A DNA stretch of 64,000 nt from positions 62,001-126,000 of the forward strand of contig NZ_JAPFFT010000004.1 of NCBI RefSeq assembly GCF_026241105.1, given 5' to 3'. Made by a program: the position numbers and the translations under genes. Under the pieces are notes generated by a model. The model saw only the letters and a program-made list of their open reading frames with translations, did not search any database and was not told the DNA's origin. Shown here in pieces: positions 7,656 through 16,552 of this stretch (position 1 is its first letter; every line of letters begins with the position of its first letter). The stretch is from Arthrobacter rhizophilus (GTDB lineage: Bacteria; Actinomycetota; Actinomycetes; Actinomycetales; Micrococcaceae).

Positions 7656-9641
7656 CTAGCCTGCCGCCGTCAAGAACGACTTGAGCAACGGGCCACTGGT
7701 GGTAGCCCCGAGGCCGCCGTCCTCGACGAACACTGCCACTGCCAGATCGCCGTGGACCGCAACGATCCAGGCGTGCGTCTTGGGCGGGTTGTCCTTTCCG
7801 AATTCCGCCGTCCCGGTCTTAGCGCCCACCGGTGCGCCAGGCACTGAGGCTAGGAATCCGGCATGGCCGGAGGTCACCACTGCACGCATCATGTCGCCCA
7901 GGGCGGCAGCCTCTGCCGGAGTAACCGGCTTGTCGGAAGCCGCCGACGCGGTGGGAGTAGCCGACGACGACGCCGAGCCGGGGGCCGTCGTCGTGGCACC
8001 GGCGGAGGGCGAACCTGAGCCGGGGTTCAGGACGAGTTGCGGCGACACCGGCGCGCCGCGGGCGACCGAGGCGGCCATGATGGCTGCGGCAAGCGGGGAA
8101 AGCAGCACTTTACCCTGGCCAATCATCGAAGCAGCGTGTTCGGTGCCGTCAGCGCTTCCCGGGACCGAGCCCAGGAAGGCATCGGCCCCCAGCTTCGGCG
8201 CCTGGACGGCCAGCCCAAGGGAGGTTGCCGCGGATTCGAGCTGGGCCTGGCTGACCTTGTCTCGGGCATTGATGAAGGCTGTGTTGCATGAATGCGCAAA
8301 AGCGTCCCGCAAGGCGACTGAACCCAAAGACGACGCTGGATAACCTTCGGCGTTCTTGAAGGTCCGGCCATCCACCGTAATAGTTGGCGTGCACTCAACC
8401 TTGGAATCCGGTGTCATTCCATTGCGGATCATGGCAAGGGAATCCACGATCTTGAACGTCGAGCCCGGCGCGTACTGGCCCAGCATTGCCGTGTTGTATC
8501 CGTTGCTTCCAGGCCCGGAAGCGGCCGCAAGGACTGCGCCGGTGGACGGGCGGAGCGCCACGATGGCCGAGGCGGGGCCAACTCCTGACAAGGTGTCCTC
8601 CGCGAGTTGCTGCAAGCGCGGATCCAGGGTGGTTTTCACCGGCTCGCCGGGCTTCGCGTCAACGGCAAAGAGCACTCGACGGGGATCGGGCTTCGCGGCC
8701 TTGATCTGGTCGTCGGTCATGCCTTGAGGCCGGGCCTTGATGGAAACTCCATCGTGGCCTCGGAGTTGGGTGTCGTATTGTTCCTCCAGGCCGCCAGTCC
8801 CGACGATGTCTCCCAGTTTGAGGGCACCCCCGGCCTTTTGGATCTGTTCGGCGCTGGCCTCTGCCGCGGTACCCAACACAGCGCGGGCGAAGGTGCGGGT
8901 CGGCGCCAAAGGCAGGGAATCAGGGACGGCACGGGCACCCGGAATTGACGCAAGCTGCTGGTCGGTGATCGTCCGGCCGTCCTGACGGAGGGTGATGGCA
9001 CTGGCGAAGGCTTGCGGGCCGGACGCCTGGACCTGTTTCACGTACGCGGCTTCGTCCACACCGACCAGTTGGGCGAGCTTCGCCGCCGAAACAGCAGGAT
9101 CCGCCGATCCGATCATGGTCTTGTCGATGCCGACGTAGACCACGGGACGGTAGCTGATCAATTTGGCGTCCCCGGCACCAAGGAGCTCGGCCCTTGATGG
9201 CGCTGTCACCGTCTTGTCCAGGACTTCACCGTCCTTGATGTCGGGCTCCAGAAGTGCCGAAGTCCATTGGACGGCCCATTTGTCGCCCGATTTCTTCAGC
9301 GCAGCCTGGGAGGTGTACTTCCACTCTGCGGTTCCGATCTTCCACGTGTAGTTGAGCGGGAAGGTGGCTTTGTCGCCGTCGAGCTTCACCGCTCCGCTTT
9401 CGACGGAAGGTTTGGCTGGGTCGAGGGCTGCGAACACAGCCTTGAGCTGCTCATTCGCCGCGGCGGCGTCCTTGCCGTCAACGGCGAGCGAGCCGACGTC
9501 GAGGGCTGCCAAGGAGGAAGCGAGCTGCTTGGCCGCGCCTTCTGCCCCGGAACGGCCGTCATCGCACGCGGACAGCGAGCCAGCAATCATCAGGGCTGCA
9601 AGCCCTAGGACAAGATTTTTGGTTTTCCCCACTTGCGACAT
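7656..9641 (-). CDS. penicillin-binding transpeptidase lipoprotein with NTF2-like domain
   Basis: A 661-residue class-B-like penicillin-binding protein. The N-terminus is a lipoprotein signal with lipobox LSAC (LMIAGSLSACDD), so it should be anchored outside the membrane. An NTF2-like (MecA N-type) domain follows at about residues 35-150, a dimerisation domain, and then the transpeptidase domain. The active-site motifs are all present: Ser394-x-x-Lys397 in PGSTFKI, Ser451-Cys-Asn453 and KTGT at Lys608. The loop between the last two carries a Ser/Thr/Ala/Pro-rich low-complexity insert. It cross-links peptidoglycan. ATG at 9641 is chosen over GTG at 9653 because GGAAGG precedes it. It stands alone, separated from the division cluster. 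Confidence 0.9.
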   Translation of the reverse strand: MSQVGKTKNLVLGLAALMIAGSLSACDDGRSGAEGAAKQLASSLAALDVGSLAVDGKDAAAANEQLKAVFAALDPAKPSVESGAVKLDGDKATFPLNYTWKIGTAEWKYTSQAALKKSGDKWAVQWTSALLEPDIKDGEVLDKTVTAPSRAELLGAGDAKLISYRPVVYVGIDKTMIGSADPAVSAAKLAQLVGVDEAAYVKQVQASGPQAFASAITLRQDGRTITDQQLASIPGARAVPDSLPLAPTRTFARAVLGTAAEASAEQIQKAGGALKLGDIVGTGGLEEQYDTQLRGHDGVSIKARPQGMTDDQIKAAKPDPRRVLFAVDAKPGEPVKTTLDPRLQQLAEDTLSGVGPASAIVALRPSTGAVLAAASGPGSNGYNTAMLGQYAPGSTFKIVDSLAMIRNGMTPDSKVECTPTITVDGRTFKNAEGYPASSLGSVALRDAFAHSCNTAFINARDKVSQAQLESAATSLGLAVQAPKLGADAFLGSVPGSADGTEHAASMIGQGKVLLSPLAAAIMAASVARGAPVSPQLVLNPGSGSPSAGATTTAPGSASSSATPTASAASDKPVTPAEAAALGDMMRAVVTSGHAGFLASVPGAPVGAKTGTAEFGKDNPPKTHAWIVAVHGDLAVAVFVEDGGLGATTSGPLLKSFLTAAG

Positions 9642-9714
9642 TATGCCTTCCACGCTTGGCTCTCGACATTTGTGGCGCGAAAACCTGCCCGACCAGCCCG
9701 AATCACCGTGCGAG

Positions 9715-10374
9715 CTATTGGCCCCGGATGATCCTGCGCTGTGTTGCCACCGCGATGGCCGCCGTCCGGTTGTCCACGCCCAGCTTGGCGTAGATGTGCA
9801 CCAAGTGCGTCTTCACCGTGGCCTCGGAAATGAAGAGCTGCTTGGCCATCGCACGGTTGCTCATGCCGGTGGCGAGGAGCTCCACAAGTTGGACCTCACG
9901 GGTGCTCAGGGCGGCCGCTGGGTTTCGGATCCGTCCCATGAGGCGCGCCGCAATCTCGGGCGCGAGTGCTGTCTGGCCCGCCGCTGCAGACACTACGGCT
10001 TGCCGGATTTGTTCTGGCGGTGCGTCCTTCAGCATATATCCGCTCGCACCGGCCTCCACCGCGGCGAGGATGTCGGCGTCGTTGTCGTAGGTGGTCAGGA
10101 TCAGGACCGGTGGCGGGGGAGTCCCGGCCTCACCGGCCTTGATCTTGCCGGTGGCCGTGACGCCGTCCATCCCCGAGCCCATTTGCAGATCCATGAGGAC
10201 CACGTCCACGGGCTCGCCGAGGGTATGGAGCTTCGAAAGTTCTGCCAACGCGGCGCCGCCGTCGGAGGCTTCGGCCACAACGCTGACGCCCTCGAAGTCG
10301 GCAAGCATAGCCCGGAGCCCCGCCCGGACCACGGGATGGTCATCCACCAGCAACACCCTGATGTTGTCGGTCAG
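9715..10374 (-). CDS. NarL/LuxR-type response regulator, probable CTG start
   Basis: A response regulator with an N-terminal receiver (VLLVDDHPVVRAGLR; phospho-acceptor Asp in MDLQM, about Asp62) and a C-terminal LuxR helix-turn-helix (LSTREVQLVELLATGMSNRA, then FISEATVKTHLVHIYAKLGV). It is downstream of its histidine kinase. The usual start choice, GTG at 10356, has no ribosome site and would remove the first beta strand. An in-frame CTG at 10372-10374 restores TDNIRVLLVDDHP, overlaps the kinase stop as CTGA and lies seven bases after GAGGAGG. I therefore place the start at CTG (219 aa). Likely target is the divergent ABC transporter. Confidence 0.85.
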   Translation of the reverse strand: MTDNIRVLLVDDHPVVRAGLRAMLADFEGVSVVAEASDGGAALAELSKLHTLGEPVDVVLMDLQMGSGMDGVTATGKIKAGEAGTPPPPVLILTTYDNDADILAAVEAGASGYMLKDAPPEQIRQAVVSAAAGQTALAPEIAARLMGRIRNPAAALSTREVQLVELLATGMSNRAMAKQLFISEATVKTHLVHIYAKLGVDNRTAAIAVATQRRIIRGQ

Positions 10375-11714
10375 TGGGATGCCTCCTCAGCTCGGTCCCT
10401 GGCACCCAGCGGCAGCCGGATAGCCACCACGGTCCCCTCCCCGGGAGCAGACTCGACGCCGAGCGTTCCGCCCAGGGCTCCAAGACGCTCGCGCAGGCTC
10501 TTGAGCCCGACGCCGGTTCCGTCACCACGCGCTTCCGCGGCAGCTGCCGCGACGGGATCGAAACCCGCACCGTCGTCGAACACGTCCATGGTCACCTCGG
10601 CGTCCAGAAAAGACAGGGTAACGACGGCGGTGTTCGCGTGCGCGTGCGCCCACACGTTCGCCAGCGAAGACTGTGCGGCGCGCAACAAAGTGGTTTGGTA
10701 TGGATTGGGCAACGGCACCGGCGTGCCCTGAAGCTCGAAGCGGCAGCGCAGCATGGCTCCACGCGCAGCGGCCTCGGCCTCGGTCTTCGTGCAGAGACGC
10801 CGCAAGGTATCGGCCAGGCCAGACTCCTCCAGCTCCGGCGGCCGCAGCCCCCGGACAAAATTGCGCGCCTCCGCCAGGTTGCTGGCCGCAGTTTCGCGGA
10901 CGGTCCTAAGGCGATCACGGGCCGCAGCGTCGTCACCAGCGTCGAGGGCTTTCTCCGCCGAACGTCCCATCAGGACGATGCTCGAGAATCCCTGGGCCAG
11001 GGTGTCGTGGATTTCGCGGGCGAGCCGTTCGCGCTCAGCCAGCACACCGGCGTCGTGCTGGCTGCGTGCCAGTTCGGCCCGGGTGCGGCGCAATTCCTCC
11101 GCGGCGAGGCGTTGGTTCTCCCCCTCGACGTAGAGCGCCCGATACGCCAGCCCGGTGACCACCGCGAACGCGGCACCCAAAACCGGACCAAGGACCATGG
11201 GAAGTTGCAAGGCATCCGCACCGGCGCCGCGATTGTGGAACCACATGGCTGCGATCAGGAGCGCAGTGCTGGCAGCTATTGCCGGCAGGGCCAATCGCCG
11301 CGGCAAAACGTGCAGTTGCAGGAAGAACAACGGGAAGGCCATCCACGCAAAGTCTGGACTGATGAGCATCAGCAGCAGCCACAGGAAACAAACGACGGCG
11401 AGCCACCACCACGCGTAGGGCTTCGGATCGAGGCGCTTGGGATTGAGGGCGTGCCTCTTCTCAAGGAACGTCCCCACGAGGTAGACGGCCGCCAGCAACA
11501 GGGCAAGTACCAGGCCTGCCGCGGTAGCCAGTGGCGAAAGGCCCGCGGCCACAAGCCTCAGGACGGCGACCAACAAAAGCACGGCAAAGCCAACGTGCAG
11601 GCTGACGCGCAGGACCCGCAAAATCACGGCAGCGCCACTGGGCTGTGCCGTGACACTCGGCTGTGCCGTGACACCGGGCCGCGCCGCGGCTTGAGTTAAA
11701 TCGGCTCCCTGCAT
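10371..11714 (-). CDS. HisKA_3-type sensor histidine kinase
   Basis: A 447-residue membrane sensor kinase. About six hydrophobic segments occupy residues 25-200, a dimerisation/phospho-acceptor HisKA_3 domain follows (LAREIHDTLAQGFSSIVLMG, His236), and the C-terminal HATPase domain has DVFDDGAGFDP and GTGVGLKSLRERL. The ATG at 11714 has GGAGGGC directly upstream. The stop overlaps the start of the response regulator, so the pair is translationally coupled. Kinases of this shape, with short loops and next to an FtsX/MacB-type ABC transporter, commonly sense cell-envelope stress or peptide antibiotics; that role is inference. Confidence 0.9.
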   Translation of the reverse strand: MQGADLTQAAARPGVTAQPSVTAQPSGAAVILRVLRVSLHVGFAVLLLVAVLRLVAAGLSPLATAAGLVLALLLAAVYLVGTFLEKRHALNPKRLDPKPYAWWWLAVVCFLWLLLMLISPDFAWMAFPLFFLQLHVLPRRLALPAIAASTALLIAAMWFHNRGAGADALQLPMVLGPVLGAAFAVVTGLAYRALYVEGENQRLAAEELRRTRAELARSQHDAGVLAERERLAREIHDTLAQGFSSIVLMGRSAEKALDAGDDAAARDRLRTVRETAASNLAEARNFVRGLRPPELEESGLADTLRRLCTKTEAEAAARGAMLRCRFELQGTPVPLPNPYQTTLLRAAQSSLANVWAHAHANTAVVTLSFLDAEVTMDVFDDGAGFDPVAAAAAEARGDGTGVGLKSLRERLGALGGTLGVESAPGEGTVVAIRLPLGARDRAEEASH

Positions 11715-11915
11715 GCCCTCCAGAGTAGCCCCGCCCGCCGACACTTTTGCCCCGATTCCCCGGTGTTCGGGCCCAATCAACCAAACGGTTGATCCGCGGG
11801 TCAACCAAGGCGATCGAACGGATCCATCAGCTTCCCGATGCCTTGCGCTCGGTCCCGTCGGAGAGTTGAAACAGGACCAGAAGATCGCCTCAACGGCACC
11901 GAACAAAGGAATCAA

Positions 11916-13007
11916 ATGTTTCTCGCCTTGCGCGACATCCGCTTCGCCAAGGGCCGCTTCGCCCTGATGGGAAGCGTCGTCGCCCTCATCACGCTCCTCC
12001 TCGTCATGCTCTCCGGACTCACCGCGGGCCTCGGCAACCAGTCAACCTCGGCAATCGCGGCCCTCCCGGCGCAGCAAATCGTGTTCGGCGCGCCCGCCGG
12101 CGGCGAGGCCAAGGCGTCCTACACGGAATCGGAAGTCTCCGGCAAACAGCTTGAGGCATGGCGAAACCGGGCTGGTGTTGCCGCTGCCGAGGCCCTTGGC
12201 GTCACGCAGACGCGATTCCAGTCCCTCGATTCGTCCAACAATGCTGCCGGCACAGCCAACGTTGCGGTCTTCGGGGCCGACGCCGGTATCTCACCCGTTC
12301 CGGTCAAGGACGGCGAAGTGGTGGTCGGGAACTCGTTGGCGAAGGAACTCTCGCTGAGTCCCGGGAGCCGGGTCACGGTCGGCGGTACCGGCCTGACGGT
12401 CTCCGCGATCACGCAGGATGAGTGGTATTCCCACACGGGCGTCGTCTGGACCGCCCGCTCCACGTGGCAGAAGCTCGCACATATTCCTTCCGGGGCAACC
12501 ATCGGAACAGTTCTCGCCGTGACGTACGACGCCGGGGCCTCCGTGGACGTCGATGCCGCCAATGCGGCGGCCGGCACGGTCAGCGCCGGCCCCAATGGCT
12601 CGTTCCAGGCCCTCGGTTCCTACAAAAGCGAAAACGGCTCCCTCATGTTGATGCAAGCATTCCTGTACGGCATCTCGGCACTCGTCATCGTGGCGTTCCT
12701 GACTGTCTGGACGGTCCAGCGCACGCGCGACATTGCTGTGCTCAAGGCGATGGGTGCCTCGTCCGGCTACGTGGTGCGGGACGCACTGGTCCAGGCGGGA
12801 ATCGTCTTGCTCGCAGGCGCGGGCCTGGGTGGTGGGCTTGGCGTGCTGGGTGGATTCTTCGCAGCTCAAGCCGCCCCGTTCCTGGTGACTCCGCTAACCA
12901 CGCTCCTGCCCATCGCCGGGATTGTCCTCCTGGGCTTGGCGGGCGCTGCCCTTGCCGTCCGGAGCATCACCACAGTGGATCCACTCATCGCCCTCGGCGG
13001 CAACTAG
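11916..13007 (+). CDS. ABC transporter permease (FtsX/MacB-like)
   Basis: A 363-residue permease with one N-terminal helix (FALMGSVVALITLLLVMLSG), a large extracytoplasmic domain (about residues 45-240) and three C-terminal helices, the layout of FtsX/MacB and DevC-type permeases. The cytosolic coupling motif VQRTRDIAVLKAMGAS between the second and third helices is typical. The ATG has AAAGGA six bases upstream. It lies 44 bases before an ATP-binding protein and divergent from a two-component system. Such transporters export peptides, siderophores or glycolipids, or act as mechanotransmitters; substrate unknown. Confidence 0.87.
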   Translation: MFLALRDIRFAKGRFALMGSVVALITLLLVMLSGLTAGLGNQSTSAIAALPAQQIVFGAPAGGEAKASYTESEVSGKQLEAWRNRAGVAAAEALGVTQTRFQSLDSSNNAAGTANVAVFGADAGISPVPVKDGEVVVGNSLAKELSLSPGSRVTVGGTGLTVSAITQDEWYSHTGVVWTARSTWQKLAHIPSGATIGTVLAVTYDAGASVDVDAANAAAGTVSAGPNGSFQALGSYKSENGSLMLMQAFLYGISALVIVAFLTVWTVQRTRDIAVLKAMGASSGYVVRDALVQAGIVLLAGAGLGGGLGVLGGFFAAQAAPFLVTPLTTLLPIAGIVLLGLAGAALAVRSITTVDPLIALGGN

Positions 13008-13051
13008 AGCCAACCCATCCCTTCAGCATATATTCTGCGAAAGGTATATTC

Positions 13052-13750
13052 ATGAATCCCGTACTCAACCTAGTCAACGTCACCCTGGAGTACCCGGACG
13101 GAGACTCCACCCTCAAAGCCCTGGACGCTGCGGATCTCAGCGTGGACGCAGGCGAATTCTTCTCCCTCGTGGGACCGTCCGGCTCCGGAAAATCCTCTCT
13201 TCTGGCGGTGGCAGCTACACTGGTCCGGCCAAGCTCAGGGCTCGTCGTCATCGACGGCGTGGATGCCACCGAACTCAAGGACGCCGAACTCACTTCCTTG
13301 CGCCGGGAGAAGGTGGGCATCATCTTCCAGCAGCCCAACCTCCTGCCTTCCCTGACCGCCGTCGAGCAGCTGATCATCGGCCACCACCTCCGGGGGAAGC
13401 CGACCAAAGCGGCACGCACGCGCGCCACGGAACTGCTCGACGTCGTCGGCCTCGGCGCTTCACTCAACAAACGGCCGCACCAGCTCTCTGGCGGACAGCG
13501 GCAGCGCGTGAACATTGCGAGAGCGCTCATGGGCCACCCCAGAATATTGCTCGTCGACGAACCCACAGCAGCGCTGGATCACGAGCGCAGCGAATCGATC
13601 GTGCGGTTGCTGCGTCAGGTCACGGACGAGTTCGCCACGGCAACGGTCATGGTGACGCACGATACCGAGTTCCTGCCGTTCACCGACTCAGTTGCAACCA
13701 TGCGGGACGGGCGCCTTGGCTCTGGTGCACCCGTTGGCGCACCCAACTAA
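13052..13750 (+). CDS. ABC transporter ATP-binding protein (LolD/MacB-type)
   Basis: A 232-residue ATPase that energises the preceding permease. Walker A is GPSGSGKSS, the Q-loop region is IIFQQPNLLPSLTAVEQL, the signature is LSGGQRQR, Walker B is ILLVDEPTAALD, and the switch histidine is in VMVTHD. The signature and the PNLLPSLTA stretch place it in the LolD/FtsE/MacB group. A ribosome site (AAAGG) precedes ATG 13052. The stop runs straight into a repeat hairpin that may terminate the operon. Confidence 0.92.
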   Translation: MNPVLNLVNVTLEYPDGDSTLKALDAADLSVDAGEFFSLVGPSGSGKSSLLAVAATLVRPSSGLVVIDGVDATELKDAELTSLRREKVGIIFQQPNLLPSLTAVEQLIIGHHLRGKPTKAARTRATELLDVVGLGASLNKRPHQLSGGQRQRVNIARALMGHPRILLVDEPTAALDHERSESIVRLLRQVTDEFATATVMVTHDTEFLPFTDSVATMRDGRLGSGAPVGAPN

Positions 13751-13806
13751 CTCGCAGTTGTTGTCGTTATAGGCCGTCAAAACGACACCTAATGCGAGCC
13801 AGTTAG
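13751..13806. repeat. GCAGTTGTTGTCGTT hairpin repeat, copy 1
   Basis: Directly after the ATPase stop codon, GCAGTTGTTGTCGTT (13754-13768) faces AACGAC and GCGAGCCAGTTAG (13781-13806), giving an imperfect stem-loop whose outer arms are CTAACTCGCA and TGCGAGccAGTTAG. A nearly identical but more symmetric copy follows dnaN at 42798-42852. Position after stop codons suggests use as a terminator. Confidence 0.6.
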
Positions 13807-13822
13807 GGAAAGAGCGTCCGGG

Positions 13823-14215
13823 TCAGCCCCCGAGGACGGCCTCGTCCTTGGCATCGTCATAGGCGTCGCGGGCCTCAAGGATGCTGGGTACGTGGTCCTC
13901 CGCCCAGAGGCGCAGGAGGGTCAGTGGTTCCAATAAGGACGTTCCGAGTTCTGTCAGTTCGTAGTCGACGCGTGGCGGCACCTGGGCGTGGACGGTCCGC
14001 GTGATGAGGCCGTCGCGTTCGAGGGTACGAAGGGTCTGGGTCAGTACCTTGGGCGTCACCACGTGGACCATTTTGCGAAGCTCGGAGAAGCGGATGGGAC
14101 CGTCTGCGAGGACCTGGACAACCAGCGAGGCCCATTTGTCGCCGATGCGTTGGAAGATCACACGGGACGGGCAATCAGGGTCCAAGACGTTTGCCGGCAG
14201 TTCATTGGTATCCAT
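13823..14215 (-). CDS. HxlR-family transcriptional regulator
   Basis: A 130-residue winged-helix protein. The CPSRVIFQRIGDKWASLVVQ start, the GPIRFSELRKMVHVVTPKVL helix-turn-helix and LTQTLRTLERDGLITR wing are diagnostic of HxlR/MarR-like regulators such as YodB and HypR, whose conserved N-terminal cysteine (here Cys15) often senses electrophiles or disulfide stress. The ATG at 14215 is chosen because the family similarity begins there. It is divergent from an NAD(P)-binding oxidoreductase with an 82-base gap containing AT-rich promoter-like sequence, the usual regulator/target layout. Confidence 0.88.
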   Translation of the reverse strand: MDTNELPANVLDPDCPSRVIFQRIGDKWASLVVQVLADGPIRFSELRKMVHVVTPKVLTQTLRTLERDGLITRTVHAQVPPRVDYELTELGTSLLEPLTLLRLWAEDHVPSILEARDAYDDAKDEAVLGG

Positions 14216-14297
14216 GAGGTAACTAAGTTCCTTTGAAACTATCAGTATCAAATAGATACTCTTTTCGTATTGCAAGGATAGCAACCCAAGGAGAGTC

Positions 14298-14903
14298 ATG
14301 AAAATCGCAGTGTACGGCGCAACAGGCATGGTCGGAAGCCAGATCGTCAACGAGTCACTCACCCGTGGCCACGAAGTCACCGCCATCTCCCGCAAGGGCT
14401 CGGAGGTCCCTGGAGCGAAGTCCCTCGCCGCCGATCAAGCTGATGGCCAGAGTTTCGCGGAGATCGCCAAAGAGCACGACGCCGTCATCCTCGCCACCGG
14501 GCCGAGCCGCACCGGCGGAGACCACGGAGAGTGGCTTGCAGCGATGGACACCGCCTACACCAATGCCGAAGGCACGCGCCTCATGATCGTCGGCGGCGCC
14601 GGTACCCTTGTGATCGACGGCGTCCGCCTCCTCGATTCGCCTGACTTCCCGGAGGCCTACAAAGCCGAGGCCACCACCGCGGCCGCAGCCTTCGCCGCCG
14701 TCAAGGAAGCCCCGGAGAGCCTGGACTGGACCGTGCTGGCACCGGCACCCGTCATCCAGCCCGGCGAACGCACGGGCAACTACTCCACCGCCGAGGATTC
14801 CCCTGCGGGCAACAGCATCTCAACCCAGGACTACGCCGTCGCCATGCTGGACGAGATCGAGACCCCGGCCCACCGCCGCGCACGTTTCACGGCAGCCAAC
14901 TAA
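14298..14903 (+). CDS. NAD(P)-binding oxidoreductase, atypical SDR (YwnB-like)
   Basis: A 201-residue Rossmann-fold protein with the dinucleotide motif VYGATGMVGSQIV at the N-terminus and the SDR-like LMIVGGAGTL strand; length and domain match NmrA/YwnB-like atypical short-chain dehydrogenases. The start has AAGGAGAG about five bases upstream. The divergent HxlR gene makes quinone or electrophile detoxification likely, as in other HxlR-controlled reductases, but no substrate residues can be assigned. Confidence 0.8.
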   Translation: MKIAVYGATGMVGSQIVNESLTRGHEVTAISRKGSEVPGAKSLAADQADGQSFAEIAKEHDAVILATGPSRTGGDHGEWLAAMDTAYTNAEGTRLMIVGGAGTLVIDGVRLLDSPDFPEAYKAEATTAAAAFAAVKEAPESLDWTVLAPAPVIQPGERTGNYSTAEDSPAGNSISTQDYAVAMLDEIETPAHRRARFTAAN

Positions 14904-14906
14904 CCT

Positions 14907-15099
14907 CACGCTCGCTCACGTCTGTCGGCCTCCAACCCGACGCTCCTGCAGATATAGGGGCCTCCAACCCGACGCTCCTTCAGATATGACGGCCTCCAAC
15001 CAGACCCTCCTGCACATGATCTGCAGCAGCGTTCCGTCGTTTGGGCTCATACCTGAGCGAGCGTCGGCCGGGAGGGCCACACATGTGAGCGAGCGTCGG
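14907..15099. repeat. intergenic repeat block, copy 2, with three 32-bp direct repeats
   Basis: Three direct repeats of 32 bp begin at 14927, 14959 and 14991, each starting GGCCTCCAAC and containing a CTCCTGCA-like or CTCCTTCA core. They are flanked by CACGCTCGCTCAC (14907-14919) on the left and two inverted copies TGAGCGAGCGTCGG near 15052 and 15086 on the right. The flanking words match the block at 7484-7640. No reading frame crosses it. Confidence 0.65.
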
Positions 15100-15106
15100 G
15101 GCGTCG

Positions 15107-16552
15107 TCATGCAGCTAGGCCCAGCCCGGGTACCCGCAGGTCGAATATGTCTTTCAAGGCATGTTTGGCTGCGTGGTAACCGGGCATTCCTGTCACTCCA
15201 GGCCCCGGCGGCGTGGACGATGAGCACAGGTACACGCCAGGCAGCGGCGTCCGCCACGGCACCGGTGAAAGCACGGGACGCTGGAGCAGTCCCCGAATGT
15301 CCATCAGTCCCGCGCTGAAGTCTCCGCCCACATAGTTCGCGTTGTACTCGGCCAAGCTTGCCGCCGTCGTCGTTTTCCAGCCGACCACCACATCCCGGAA
15401 GCCTGGTGCGAATTCCTCGATCCTTGCCATGACGGCCTCGGCCATGTCCACGGTTGACCCTTTGGGCACGTGGCAATAGGACCAGAGAATGTGCCGCCCA
15501 GCAGGAGCGCGCCCGGGATCCACGATCGATGGCTGGGCCACAAGCACATACGGTTTCCCGGGGTGCCGGCCAGCAGTTACCAAGTTCTCGGCCTCAGCCA
15601 TGGCGGCTCGTGTGCCACCAACGTGCACGGTCCCGGCGCCAGCAAGCCCCGGCGCGGCCCACGGAACCGGGCCGGACAGGATGAAGTCAACCTTGCACGC
15701 CGCATTCCCGAAGCGGAATGTTTCCAGCGCGCGCCGGTAGCGTCCCGGAAGTGCCGAACCGGCCATGCGCAGCAGGCCCGTGGGTGCAACGTCCAACAAA
15801 ATGGCCTTAGCAGGCCGCAACTCCTCCAAGGAATCGATCTCCACGCCGGTCTCAATCACCCCGCCGTGGGCCTCGATGTCGCGGGCCATCGAGTCCGCTA
15901 TCGCCGCCGAGCCGCCAACCGGGATGGGCCAGCCACCGGCATGCGCCAGCGCTCCCAACAAGAGTCCCGCCCCCGCTGCGGCGAACGAGGGCAACGGCGC
16001 CACAGCATGGGCCGCGACACCGCTCAAGAGTGCGGGAGCCGCATCCCCCGTGAAACGCCGGTTCCACCACGGCGAACCCTGCTCGAGGGTCGCCAACGCA
16101 AATCGCAGTGCGGCCACGGGATTCGCCGGTACTCTCAGCAGTTGGTTCTGAGTTACGTCCAGCACCCCGCCTAGGTGCTCCACCAACGGCCCCATCAGGC
16201 GGGCAAAAGCGGCTCCGTCGGCCCCGAGTTCAGAAGCCGTCCGCTCCAGCGAGCGGTAGGCGAGAGCTGCACGGCCGCCGTCGAGCGGGGTGCCGTACTG
16301 AACCTCCGGCAAACGTAGCTCCACGCGCCGATCGAGTTCAAAATCCCGGAAGAATCGCGAAGCCAGCGCCATCGGGTGGACCGCGGAACAGACGTCGTAG
16401 ACATGGCCCGGTTCCAACAGTTCGGCAGTGCGGGTCCCGCCCCCGATCGTCCCCGCAGCCTCGTAGACCCGGACAGCCAGGCCAGCGCGCGCCATGACCA
16501 CCGCTGCAGCCAAGCCATTCGGTCCGGAGCCGACGACGGCGACCTCAGCCAT
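15107..16552 (-). CDS. FAD-dependent oxidoreductase, phytoene-desaturase-like
   Basis: A 481-residue flavoprotein of the amine oxidase/phytoene desaturase superfamily. The FAD dinucleotide motif VAVVGSGPNGLAAAVVMARA sits at the extreme N-terminus, followed by VRVYEAAGTIGGGTRT, and the C-terminal FAD segment PLPGVYLCSSSTPPGPGVTG is present. The ATG at 16552 lies inside the end of the upstream glycosyltransferase gene (8-base overlap), which sets the start and indicates coupling. Similar actinobacterial proteins are annotated as NAD(P)/FAD-dependent oxidoreductases without known substrate; carotenoid work is not supported because no crt genes are nearby. Confidence 0.85.
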   Translation of the reverse strand: MAEVAVVGSGPNGLAAAVVMARAGLAVRVYEAAGTIGGGTRTAELLEPGHVYDVCSAVHPMALASRFFRDFELDRRVELRLPEVQYGTPLDGGRAALAYRSLERTASELGADGAAFARLMGPLVEHLGGVLDVTQNQLLRVPANPVAALRFALATLEQGSPWWNRRFTGDAAPALLSGVAAHAVAPLPSFAAAGAGLLLGALAHAGGWPIPVGGSAAIADSMARDIEAHGGVIETGVEIDSLEELRPAKAILLDVAPTGLLRMAGSALPGRYRRALETFRFGNAACKVDFILSGPVPWAAPGLAGAGTVHVGGTRAAMAEAENLVTAGRHPGKPYVLVAQPSIVDPGRAPAGRHILWSYCHVPKGSTVDMAEAVMARIEEFAPGFRDVVVGWKTTTAASLAEYNANYVGGDFSAGLMDIRGLLQRPVLSPVPWRTPLPGVYLCSSSTPPGPGVTGMPGYHAAKHALKDIFDLRVPGLGLAA

